The position numbers and the translations under genes are program-made. Below are positions 1 to 5,908 of a DNA stretch of 7,779 bases, one piece after another (position 1 is the first letter of the stretch; each line of letters opens with the position of its first letter). The stretch covers positions 1-7,779 of the forward strand of contig DCAW01000161.1 in assembly GCA_002313895.1 (NCBI GenBank), in the 5' to 3' direction. This DNA comes from Dehalococcoidia bacterium UBA1123 (GTDB taxonomy: Bacteria; Chloroflexota; Dehalococcoidia; Lucifugimonadales; UBA1123). The notes beneath the pieces are model-generated. The model was not told where the DNA came from. It was given only the letters and a program-made list of their open reading frames with translations, and ran no database searches.

Positions 1-527
1 CCAGACCGCTCGCTGTTTTTCACGCCAAGTGGTGGAGTAGAACCAACCTGGAACGGGCTCGTTGGCTGCCTGCGCCCATCGATCGGGCCGCGATTCAGGC
101 CGAGCGGTTTATCCCCAGTGGAAGGACATATCTTGAGAAGCACGGCGAACAGGTCGATGACGAGTTCAGAGGCAGTCATGTCACCTTGATCGACTGGCCG
201 TCTGCGGCGCGCGCGAAGGGCGTGACTGACTTCTCATGCCTGACAATTCATGGCCTCACCGTCAACATGAGAAGGACGATCGAGACCAACTTGTTGCGCC
301 TGTATCACAATACCCTGGGTTCCGAAGGCGGAACCGGTTACAGCATCGAACAATGCCAAGCCGACTACCGGTCAGGTTTCCTTTACCCGTTTTATTTCAA
401 GGTAATGGTTCTCGCATTCATGGATCTAAATGATGAAGAAGGTCGGATTATGGCACATATGCAGATAGAACGCATATCCGCCGCCATCCGCGATCACAAT
501 CTTGTCGGGTTGCTCAGGGCGATATGA
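1..527 (+). CDS. CHK/EcKinase-like (APH-fold) phosphotransferase, C-terminal part, catalytic loop missing
   Basis: The frame is open from the left edge (first full codon at 3) to TGA at 525-527, giving 174 visible residues; the N-lobe lies outside the window. The order of motifs fits the aminoglycoside-phosphotransferase fold, ecdysteroid/choline-kinase-like (CHK) branch: HAKWW then WLP near the start, then LIDWPSAARAKGVTD (residues 62-76), where the family has a metal-binding DWQ followed by a conserved G and D. The C-terminal helices follow (RRTIETNLLRLYH; YSIEQCQADYR). Such enzymes transfer phosphate from ATP to small hydroxylated or amino compounds; the substrate cannot be told here. Oddity: residues YLEKHGEQVDDEF run almost directly into GSHVTLIDW, so the stretch that normally holds the catalytic HGDxxxxN loop (about 40-50 residues) is absent, in frame. 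DWQ also reads DWP. The product may be inactive or a pseudogene. Family assignment is from remembered motifs. Confidence 0.68.
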   Translation, partial: RPLAVFHAKWWSRTNLERARWLPAPIDRAAIQAERFIPSGRTYLEKHGEQVDDEFRGSHVTLIDWPSAARAKGVTDFSCLTIHGLTVNMRRTIETNLLRLYHNTLGSEGGTGYSIEQCQADYRSGFLYPFYFKVMVLAFMDLNDEEGRIMAHMQIERISAAIRDHNLVGLLRAI

Positions 528-618
528 ACTGCCCTTCGCTTTGAATAGATAAACCCTGACAACCTGATTCCTGATACCGATACCTCGCTGCCACCTACCC
601 GTCCCTCTCCCGCCGAGG

Positions 619-624
619 TATAAT
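619..624 (+). promoter_or_regulatory. TATAAT -10 box, candidate promoter of pdxA-proC-yggT
   Basis: A perfect TATAAT lies in the 167-nt gap between the phosphotransferase-like gene and pdxA, in otherwise G+C-rich sequence. It would start a transcript near 631, leaving a leader of about 64 nt before the ATG at 695. No good -35 is seen at 16-18 nt spacing (TACCCG at 596-601), and the base pair before the hexamer is not the TG of an extended -10. The box is therefore plausible but unproven. The rest of the gap (528-694) holds no gene or clear terminator that I can see. Confidence 0.4.
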
Positions 625-694
625 GGACTGAGCCTGACGACCTGCCGCCAGCAGCTTGAATCAGCGCCTAATTCCACAACGGAGCGAACACCCC

Positions 695-1705
695 ATGTCC
701 GATAAACCACTGGTCGCCATCACTATGGGCGACGCCGCCGGCATCGGCGCCGAAGTCACCGCCAAAGCATTGCAGGACCCGTGGGTCTATGAAAAGTGCC
801 GCCCCTTCGTGGTCGGTAGCGTCGCCGCTATGGACGACGCCCTGCGGCTCATCAACGCAACGGGCGGTACCCGTCTGGCGCACGACGTCGATGAGGTTCG
901 GGGCGAGCATGGCACCATCGACGTGCTGGACCTTGAGAATCTTGATTTCAATGCGCTGGAGTACGGCAAAATATCGCCAGTTGCGGGTCAGGCGTCGGTG
1001 GAATGGATACTGAGGGCCGGAGAGTTAGCGGCATCAGGCCAAGTCCAGGCCATCGCAACCGCGCCCATCAACAAAGAGGCCTGCGCGCTGGCCGGCCACG
1101 AAGATATCGGGCATATGGAGATTTTCCAGAGCCAGACCGGCTCCAAAAACGTCGCGACGATGCTCATGGCTCGACAGCTTCGCACCGTCCATCTGACCAC
1201 CCACCGATCTCTGAGAATCGCTTGCGACTACGTGACCAAGGAAAACGTGCTAGCAAAGATCGCCCTCACAGACGAGACGTTCAAGCAGTGGGGGTTTGAG
1301 ACTCCCCGCATAGGCGTCTCGGCCCTCAACCCACATTCCAGTGACGGCGGTCTCCTAGGTGATGAGGAAGCAAAACAGATCACTCCAGCGGTTGAGGAAG
1401 CCAGAGCAATGGGCATCGACGCCACCGGACCTGTCCCCGCGGACACGGTGTTTGTTCAGGCCATAGACGGCAAGTACGATGCAGTTATTGCCATGTACCA
1501 CGACCAGGGCCACATCCCCATCAAGGTCTTTGATTGGGCGAGGAGCGTGAGCGTGAACCTCGGCCTGCCTTTCATTCGGACTTCGGTTGACCACGGCACC
1601 GCGTTCGACATCGCAGGCAAAGGGATCGCCGACGCCACAAGCATGCTGGAGTCCATCCGCGTGGCCGTATCCATCGCCAGCGACAACCGGTTGCCACCGG
1701 TCTAA
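695..1705 (+). CDS. pdxA: PdxA-family 4-phospho-hydroxy-acid dehydrogenase (4-hydroxythreonine-4-phosphate dehydrogenase or PdxA2-like)
   Basis: The product is a 336-residue cytosolic protein, close to the family's usual length of about 330. PdxA oxidises 4-phosphohydroxy-L-threonine with NAD in DXP-dependent vitamin B6 synthesis; relatives act on 4-phospho-D-threonate, 4-phospho-D-erythronate or aromatic dihydrodiols. Family motifs seen: MGDAAGIGAEV at 11-21, ATAPINKEA at 121-129, GHMEIF at 139-144, and metal-binding histidines H170 (TTHRSLR), H214 (NPHSSDGG) and H269 (YHDQGH), with spacing near that of E. coli H166/H211/H266. The conserved tail LGLPFIRTSVDHGTAFDIAG runs from 289. ATG 695 is chosen over an upstream TTG at 656 because GGAG at 681-684 precedes it and the MSDKPLVAITMGD N-terminus fits the family. 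It ends in a tandem stop TAA-TAG, 44 nt before proC. QGHIPIK instead of the more usual QGLxPxK leaves a PdxA2-type substrate open. Family sure, substrate unsure. Confidence 0.9.
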   Translation: MSDKPLVAITMGDAAGIGAEVTAKALQDPWVYEKCRPFVVGSVAAMDDALRLINATGGTRLAHDVDEVRGEHGTIDVLDLENLDFNALEYGKISPVAGQASVEWILRAGELAASGQVQAIATAPINKEACALAGHEDIGHMEIFQSQTGSKNVATMLMARQLRTVHLTTHRSLRIACDYVTKENVLAKIALTDETFKQWGFETPRIGVSALNPHSSDGGLLGDEEAKQITPAVEEARAMGIDATGPVPADTVFVQAIDGKYDAVIAMYHDQGHIPIKVFDWARSVSVNLGLPFIRTSVDHGTAFDIAGKGIADATSMLESIRVAVSIASDNRLPPV

Positions 1706-1749
1706 TAGAACTTCACTGACACCTGACAGCCTTTTCCAAAGGACAGCAA

Positions 1750-2550
1750 ATGCAAATCGCGTTCATCGGCGGCGGAGTCATGGCCGAGGCCATTATTGGG
1801 GGCATAATCGAGTCCAAGATAGCCAACGCTCAGGACGTCCACGTCGGTGAGCCTGTGGAGGCCCGACGCGCCCATCTTGAGAACACATACGGACTCACCG
1901 CCCACGCCAACAATCGAGACGCCCTGGAAGACGCAGGCCTGAGCGTGCTGGCCGTCAAGCCTCAGAGCCTGCCTTACGTTCTGCCCGATCTCAAGGGCAA
2001 ACTCTCTAAAGATAACGCGCTGCTGTCCATCGTCGCCGGCGCAACCATGAAGACGCTGACCGACGGACTTGACCACAAGGCCGTAATCCGAGTCATGCCC
2101 AACACTCCAGCGCAGATCGGAGCGGGCATGAGCGTGTGGACCGCCGCCCCTGAAGTGTCTGAGGACAAGCGCGCCACTACCAAACAGATTCTCGGCACTC
2201 TGGGCGAAGAGCTCTACGCCGACGATGAAAAGCTCATCGACATGGCGACCGCGCTCTCCGCGAGCGGCCCAGCTTACGTGTTTTTGTTCATAGAGGCGCT
2301 GATCGACGCCGGAGTGTATCTCGGCATGGCAAGGGATGTGGCTCGACAGTTGGCTCTCCAGACCGTCCTGGGAAGCGCCCAGTTGGTGAAAGAGACCGGA
2401 AGCCATCCGGCAGTGTTAAAGGACATGGTGACCTCTCCGGGAGGCACCACGATAGAGGCGGTTAGAGCCTTTGAGGACGGCGGGTTCCGGGCTACGATAT
2501 TCAGCGCGGTGAACGCCGCATACGAGAAGTCGAAGGCATTGGGAGGCTGA
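1750..2550 (+). CDS. proC: Pyrroline-5-carboxylate reductase (ProC)
   Basis: This is the last enzyme of proline synthesis: it reduces 1-pyrroline-5-carboxylate to L-proline with NAD(P)H in the cytosol, usually as a decamer. The 266-residue length is normal. The N-terminal Rossmann motif is FIGGGVMAEAIIGG (residues 5-18). AVKPQ lies near 74-78, and VMPNTPAQIGAGM near 115-127 is the conserved turn before the dimerisation domain. The C-terminal domain has the family signature: SASGPAYVFLFIEAL, then a helix with VYLGM, then MVTSPGGTTIEA and F..GGFRA near the end. ATG 1750 is preceded by AAAGGA (1738-1743) at 6 nt spacing. It sits between pdxA and yggT in one apparent operon, and proC-yggT adjacency is common in bacteria. 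No residue looks missing; it should be functional. Confidence 0.96.
   Translation: MQIAFIGGGVMAEAIIGGIIESKIANAQDVHVGEPVEARRAHLENTYGLTAHANNRDALEDAGLSVLAVKPQSLPYVLPDLKGKLSKDNALLSIVAGATMKTLTDGLDHKAVIRVMPNTPAQIGAGMSVWTAAPEVSEDKRATTKQILGTLGEELYADDEKLIDMATALSASGPAYVFLFIEALIDAGVYLGMARDVARQLALQTVLGSAQLVKETGSHPAVLKDMVTSPGGTTIEAVRAFEDGGFRATIFSAVNAAYEKSKALGG
2541..2546 (+). promoter_or_regulatory. Shine-Dalgarno of yggT inside the 3' end of proC
   Basis: GGGAGG spans the last codons of proC and lies 7 nt before the GTG at 2554. Together with the 3-nt gap between the proC stop (2548-2550) and this GTG, it fixes the yggT start and points to translational coupling of the two genes. Confidence 0.75.
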
Positions 2551-2553
2551 CGG

Positions 2554-2823
2554 GTGGAAGCATATCTGGTCCAGTTCGTTACTATTCTGAGCACTGTGCT
2601 CTACATTGCGCTCTTGATCCGCGTTTTTAGTTCGTGGCTCAACGTCGGGCCAACCAGCCCATTGTTTCCGATTCTCAACATCGTCTATCAGGTTACAGAG
2701 CCGATCCTGGCTCCAATCCGCCGTGTGCTGCCTAAGTTGGGGATGCTGGACTTGTCGCCAATGGTCGCCCTGCTCCTGCTGACGTTCATACGATCCGCGT
2801 TCGTGAGAATCATTACAGGGTAG
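2554..2823 (+). CDS. yggT: YggT-family small membrane protein
   Basis: This 89-residue protein has two hydrophobic segments, about residues 5-27 and 66-87, joined by a polar loop, so it is an inner-membrane protein. The family signature is plain: RVFSSW at the end of the first helix, then a loop with TEPILAPIRRVLP, then a helix beginning LSPMVALLLL. Family members have been linked to osmotic or potassium tolerance and, in plastids (CCB3/YlmG), to cytochrome b6 maturation and nucleoid organisation; the biochemical role remains unclear. The start is GTG, only 3 nt after the proC stop, with its ribosome-binding site inside proC, so it should be co-translated with proC. Its stop is 15 nt from the stop of the convergent SGNH gene, with no hairpin between them. 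Confidence 0.93.
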   Translation: MEAYLVQFVTILSTVLYIALLIRVFSSWLNVGPTSPLFPILNIVYQVTEPILAPIRRVLPKLGMLDLSPMVALLLLTFIRSAFVRIITG

Positions 2824-2838
2824 CAAGCCAACATCGCT

Positions 2839-3837
2839 TTAGATGAACAAAGGCCTCGCGACTTCATCAACGAAATTCCCAGCCAAAACTTCGTAGCCTT
2901 TGGCGTCTGGATGCAGTTCGTCGGGCAGCATGTCCGCATATTCAGCGCCAAATAGTTTCAAGCCATCGACATAGTGAATGTTGGCATCTCCCTGAGCCTT
3001 GAGCAGTCCAACTGCCTCCGTAACCTCCTCGCGCATGTCCGACAGGCTGAACCCCAGCGAATTACGGGTTGTCTCCTTGGGCGGCGAGAATATCGGCGAG
3101 ATCACGACGAAGGGCGTGTCAGGATGTTTCTCCCTTACAATCGACACGAATCCGATTATCGCGGGCTTGAACGTGCGAATGTTCAGGCTCTGCGAGCCCT
3201 GAATGTTGATCCCCACCTTCATCGACAAATAGTCCGCAGGTAGGTCTCTAATCATTCGAGCAAGCATCGGTTCCAGATGGCAATTTCCTCCGTAACCGAG
3301 ACACGTCAGGTTGAAGCCGCGGTCTCTTGCTACAATCGCAGGCCAGGTCATGCTGGGGCTTGCAGCGGCCCTGCAGTGCGTGATTGAGCTTCCGTAAGTC
3401 ACCCATTTGGGTCGATCATCCTCGTAGGGAAGCAGGCTGGCGCCGTCCTCGATCTCCAGCGAACTCAACATCGTTTTCCCATGTTGGGGCAACCACATCT
3501 CAATCAGGTGTTGGCCGGCTGGCAAACTGGTGACGCTGAGGTTCTTACTGCCATCAGCAGAGAGGGACGCAAATAGCTGGCCGTCGCAATAAAAGTCGAC
3601 AAATTGCGGGTCGTCTGATTCCACCGTCATCGAAGCAGTGAGCGAAGACGTGTCGGTTAGAAACGACACTCGCACCCCGGCTGGCATGACGGCTCGCTCT
3701 TGCAGCGCCTCCGGCGGGTATAGGGCCAATTTCTCGAAAGGCAAACGCCATGGAACAACCCCTTCATCTGTGACGTTCTGCGAAATCGCGCCTTGCCATG
3801 TCAGTCGCGGGTCGTCAGGTCGAATCAGGATGGACAT
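2839..3837 (-). CDS. SsfX3-type SGNH/GDSL hydrolase or acyltransferase
   Basis: The 332-residue protein has two parts: an N-terminal beta-rich region (about 1-135, no signal peptide or membrane segment) and a C-terminal SGNH domain. The SGNH blocks are readable: YGSSITH at 148-154 with likely nucleophile Ser151 (GSSIT replaces GDSL), glycine block GYGGN at 181-185, asparagine block GINI with Asn211, and DELHPD with Asp306 and His309. The segments TWPAIVARDRGF, LGYGGNCHLEP and VREKHPDTPFVVISPI fit the branch that includes SsfX3, a GDSL-fold acyltransferase of tetracycline SF2575 biosynthesis with a similar two-domain layout; others are esterases of unknown substrate. ATG 3837 has AGGGAG (minus strand of 3843-3848) 5 nt upstream. 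It follows the DUF167 gene by 43 nt and is the last gene of the minus-strand run. No polyketide genes are nearby, so an esterase or deacylase role is as likely as acyl transfer. Confidence 0.85.
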   Translation of the reverse strand: MSILIRPDDPRLTWQGAISQNVTDEGVVPWRLPFEKLALYPPEALQERAVMPAGVRVSFLTDTSSLTASMTVESDDPQFVDFYCDGQLFASLSADGSKNLSVTSLPAGQHLIEMWLPQHGKTMLSSLEIEDGASLLPYEDDRPKWVTYGSSITHCRAAASPSMTWPAIVARDRGFNLTCLGYGGNCHLEPMLARMIRDLPADYLSMKVGINIQGSQSLNIRTFKPAIIGFVSIVREKHPDTPFVVISPIFSPPKETTRNSLGFSLSDMREEVTEAVGLLKAQGDANIHYVDGLKLFGAEYADMLPDELHPDAKGYEVLAGNFVDEVARPLFI

Positions 3838-3880
3838 CTTAGCTCCCTGTCATGACGGCGCCGGGCCGCCAACTAGCAAA

Positions 3881-4141
3881 CTAATCCGAGGAAAGTTTCT
3901 CGATAACTTGCTTCGTCGTCGCGCCCTCTACCCTCACTAATTTGTTTCGCGCAGTGTGCCCTCGCACGATCTGAATGTCGCGTTTCGGAACGCCTATCAG
4001 CTTCGAGAGCAGCGTTATCACAGCATCGTTGGCTTTTCCACGTTCCGGGGCCGCAGTGACTCGGACCTTGAACAGGCCATCGTCGCCAATCTCAATCGAG
4101 TTGCGCTTCGCCTTCGGGACGACTCTTATCTGCAAGTCCAT
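3881..4141 (-). CDS. yggU: DUF167 / YggU-family small protein
   Basis: The 86-residue cytosolic protein matches the DUF167 (YggU, UPF0235) family along its whole length: an N-terminal strand LQIRVVPKAKRNS, then LFKVRVTAAPERGKAN at 23-38 carrying the hallmark GKAN, then LLSKLIGVPKRDIQIVRGHTARNK with the conserved G.T.R.K. The molecular function of the family is not established. Its usual genomic partners are yggS, proC and yggT. Here it lies about 1 kb from yggT but on the other strand, 15 nt downstream of the degenerate SDR, with which it is probably co-transcribed. The ribosome-binding site is weak: AGGA about 13 nt upstream, overlapping the SDR stop, which suggests coupling. The start ATG 4141 fits the family N-terminus. 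Confidence 0.92.
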   Translation of the reverse strand: MDLQIRVVPKAKRNSIEIGDDGLFKVRVTAAPERGKANDAVITLLSKLIGVPKRDIQIVRGHTARNKLVRVEGATTKQVIEKLSSD

Positions 4142-4156
4142 AGCAGTCTGATAATC

Positions 4157-4915
4157 CTAAGCGTGGGCAAGGACGCCGCCGTCAATGAATATCGTCTGAC
4201 CGGTCACGAAGTCGCAGGCGTCGGACGCGAGGTAGACCAGAAGTGATGCGAGATCGTTTGGGTGGCCTTTGCGCCTGGACGGAATGTAGCGCACAAGGAG
4301 TTCCTTCTGGCTCTCTTCGGTCTGTTCTTCCGGCGTTATCCAGCCGGCGCCTATTGAGTTGACGCGTATGCCTTCCCGGCCCCATTCAAGGGCCAGCGAA
4401 GAGGTCAACTGGTGGATGGCTCCCTGGGCGGCGCACGCAGCCACGGAGTTCCACAATCCTCGGACCGACAGCGCGGAACCGATATTCACGATTCGACCAC
4501 TCTTCTGTTCCAACATCACATTTCCAACCGCCTGACAGCACAGGAACATCGACTTCACATTGAAGTCCATCAATGTGTCCCACTCGCATTCTTCTACCTT
4601 CTCGAAACGCTTCCCGAACTCGGCGCGGGCGTTGTTAACAAGAATGTCTAATTTCCCTAGCTCCAAGACAGCCGTGCTGACCATCGAGTTCACGCTCTCG
4701 GCATCTCGAACGTTGGTCGTGATAGCTACGGATTTTCGGCCTAGCTTCTTTACTGCTGACACCGCGTCGGTCATGTCGGAGTTCTCGGAGCCTGCCACAG
4801 CGACGTCTGCTCCAGCTTCAGCCAAGGCGGAAGCCAGATGCGGAGTCCAGCCGCGTCGGTCGGCGGTTATAATTGCTGTTTTTCCTGTTAGGTCCCATTC
4901 CTGGGGGATAGCCAT
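4157..4915 (-). CDS. Short-chain dehydrogenase/reductase-fold protein with degenerate active site
   Basis: The 252-residue protein has the classical SDR fold throughout: NVRD near 68-71, LDILVNNAR at 89-97, the tetrad Asn119 in DFNVKS, VNIGSA with Ser147, IRVNSIGAGWI at 183-193 and TGQTIFIDGG at 238-247. Two essential elements are not canonical. The cofactor motif TGxxxG(I/L)G reads TADRRGWT at 17-24, losing the first and last glycines. The catalytic YxxxK reads ACAAQ at 160-164, so Tyr is Ala and Lys is Gln; NNAG is NNAR. It is therefore unlikely to be an ordinary NAD(P)-dependent oxidoreductase and may be a regulatory or structural partner of the complete SDR 84 nt upstream. ATG 4915 is chosen over ATG 4954 because GAGAGGG precedes it by 6 nt, while the upstream ATG has only pyrimidine-rich sequence. 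It is intact and of normal length, which argues against simple decay. Confidence 0.9.
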   Translation of the reverse strand: MAIPQEWDLTGKTAIITADRRGWTPHLASALAEAGADVAVAGSENSDMTDAVSAVKKLGRKSVAITTNVRDAESVNSMVSTAVLELGKLDILVNNARAEFGKRFEKVEECEWDTLMDFNVKSMFLCCQAVGNVMLEQKSGRIVNIGSALSVRGLWNSVAACAAQGAIHQLTSSLALEWGREGIRVNSIGAGWITPEEQTEESQKELLVRYIPSRRKGHPNDLASLLVYLASDACDFVTGQTIFIDGGVLAHA

Positions 4916-4921
4916 TCGATG

Positions 4922-4928
4922 CCCTCTC
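4922..4928 (-). promoter_or_regulatory. Shine-Dalgarno deciding the start of the degenerate SDR
   Basis: The minus strand reads GAGAGGG here, 6 nt before ATG 4915. The alternative ATG at 4954 (13 codons upstream) is preceded by a pyrimidine run and lacks any purine-rich site, so the shorter 252-residue product is preferred. Confidence 0.7.
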
Positions 4929-4940
4929 TTGTTGATGTCG

Positions 4941-4963
4941 CTCTCCGTAAGCATGAAGGAGAG
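4941..4963 (-). other. 6-bp stem-loop in the leader of the degenerate SDR
   Basis: CTCTCC at 4941-4946 and GGAGAG at 4958-4963 form a perfect 6-bp inverted repeat around an 11-nt loop, between the two SDR genes. It is not a standard terminator for minus-strand transcription, since the T run lies before rather than after the stem. The minus-strand CTCTC could instead pair with the GAGAG of the ribosome-binding site at 4922-4928, so an alternative fold is possible but unproven. Confidence 0.3.
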
Positions 4964-4999
4964 AAAAAGTTTCGAATTTGGTAGCCCGATCTCTCAGGT

Positions 5000-5806
5000 C
5001 TAAATCTCCAGCGGAATTTCCGGCGCGTAGCCTGTTGGAGCCACTCCGCCGGCCAGACCTCCGCCGTCGATGGCGAACGCCTCGCCGTTCATGTAGTCCG
5101 ACCCGGGTGATGCTAGGAAAACGGCAACGGCCCCCAGTTCCGAAGGACGGCCCACACGCCCAATGGGGATAAAATCACCCCGAGGCAGGGTGATGTTGGA
5201 CTCGTCGGTTCCGGTGGTGGGCAGGAACCCAGGGACGATGCATGTGCTGGTAATGCCGTGCCTGCTAAGGCTGGTCGCCAGTGTCCGAGTTAGCTGGACT
5301 ATGCCGCCCTTGCCCACAGCGTACATATAATTGTCCCGCCCCCCTCTGTATCCGAACCCGGAAGACACGTTAATAATCTTGCCCTGACCACGCTCGACCA
5401 TGTGCTTGGCGATGGCGCGGGAGCAAAAAAACGCGCTGGACATGTTGGTGTCGATGCCGATTCGCCAGTCCTCATCTGAGATATCCCAGATGGCCTCGGC
5501 GCCCTTGCCTCGAACGATGCCCGCGTTGTTCAACAAAACGTCCACCTTGCCGTACTCGTCCAGAGCGCGTTCCATCAGCGCGGCGACTTGCGACGTGTCG
5601 GTGACGTCGGTGGACACGGTGATAGCCCGGCGACCCATATCACGCGCAGCCTGTGCCACTTCATCTATGGGCCCGATACGTCGAGACGCGATAACCAGGT
5701 CTGCTCCTGCGGAGGCCATAGCCAGAGTCATTTCACGGCCCAGGCCGGTTCCGCCTCCGGTGATGACGATGGTTTTGCCTTCCAGAGAAAGTTTTTCCTC
5801 CAGCAT
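5000..5806 (-). CDS. Classical SDR-family NAD(P)-dependent oxidoreductase (FabG/gluconate 5-dehydrogenase-like)
   Basis: The 268-residue cytosolic enzyme has the full classical SDR set: cofactor motif TGGGTGLG at 16-23, TDVTD at 66-70, LLNNAG at 91-96, tetrad Asn121, Ser149 in INVSSGFG, and Tyr162/Lys166 in YAVGK. It ends with GEAFAIDGGG and a short Gly/Pro-rich tail. SDRs of this kind reduce a ketone or oxidise a secondary alcohol with NAD(P); the substrate is not readable from sequence. Two arginines after the second strand (SRR at 41-43), with no acidic residue there, favour NADP(H). ATG 5806 is chosen over ATG 5851 because a perfect AGGAGG sits 4 nt before it, and the LSLEGKTIVITGG start then falls at the usual distance from the N-terminus. 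It is followed after 84 nt by the degenerate SDR in the same direction. The 102-nt A+T-rich gap upstream (5807-5908) probably holds the promoter of this gene pair. Confidence 0.94.
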   Translation of the reverse strand: MLEEKLSLEGKTIVITGGGTGLGREMTLAMASAGADLVIASRRIGPIDEVAQAARDMGRRAITVSTDVTDTSQVAALMERALDEYGKVDVLLNNAGIVRGKGAEAIWDISDEDWRIGIDTNMSSAFFCSRAIAKHMVERGQGKIINVSSGFGYRGGRDNYMYAVGKGGIVQLTRTLATSLSRHGITSTCIVPGFLPTTGTDESNITLPRGDFIPIGRVGRPSELGAVAVFLASPGSDYMNGEAFAIDGGGLAGGVAPTGYAPEIPLEI

Positions 5807-5810
5807 CGGT

Positions 5811-5816
5811 CCTCCT
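5811..5816 (-). promoter_or_regulatory. Consensus Shine-Dalgarno of the classical SDR
   Basis: The minus strand reads AGGAGG, 4 nt before ATG 5806. It is the strongest ribosome-binding site in the window and decides against the in-frame ATG at 5851, which would place 15 non-conserved residues ahead of the SDR fold. Confidence 0.75.
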
Positions 5817-5908
5817 AAAATCTTTTGTAAATTACGGATTGAAGCCGCCATCAGCCAAAAAATTGTCTATGCGGCCAATCGTTCTTGAGTTCTTTGAAGC
5901 TGGGCGCA

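Noticed and set aside
516..535. AGGGC/GCCCT inverted repeat overlapping the stop of the kinase-like gene
   Set aside because: Only 5 bp with a 10-nt loop and no proper T run after it; too weak to call a terminator.
426..710. Minus-strand open frame of 94 codons across the gap before pdxA
   Set aside because: It overlaps the end of the kinase-like gene and the start of pdxA antisense, with low-complexity Arg/Gly-rich content and no recognisable motif; judged spurious.
1730..1742. CCTTT/AAAGG hairpin covering the proC ribosome-binding site
   Set aside because: Five mostly A-T pairs with a 3-nt loop; marginal stability, likely chance.
1702..2406. Long (234-codon) minus-strand open frame antisense to proC
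   Set aside because: It is the reverse-strand shadow of proC, with His/Ser/Gly-rich sequence and no family resemblance; proC motifs on plus are unambiguous.
5841..5876. GCCGC/GCGGC inverted repeat in the birA-SDR gap
   Set aside because: 5-bp arms more than 20 nt apart, with no T tract placed to make a terminator.
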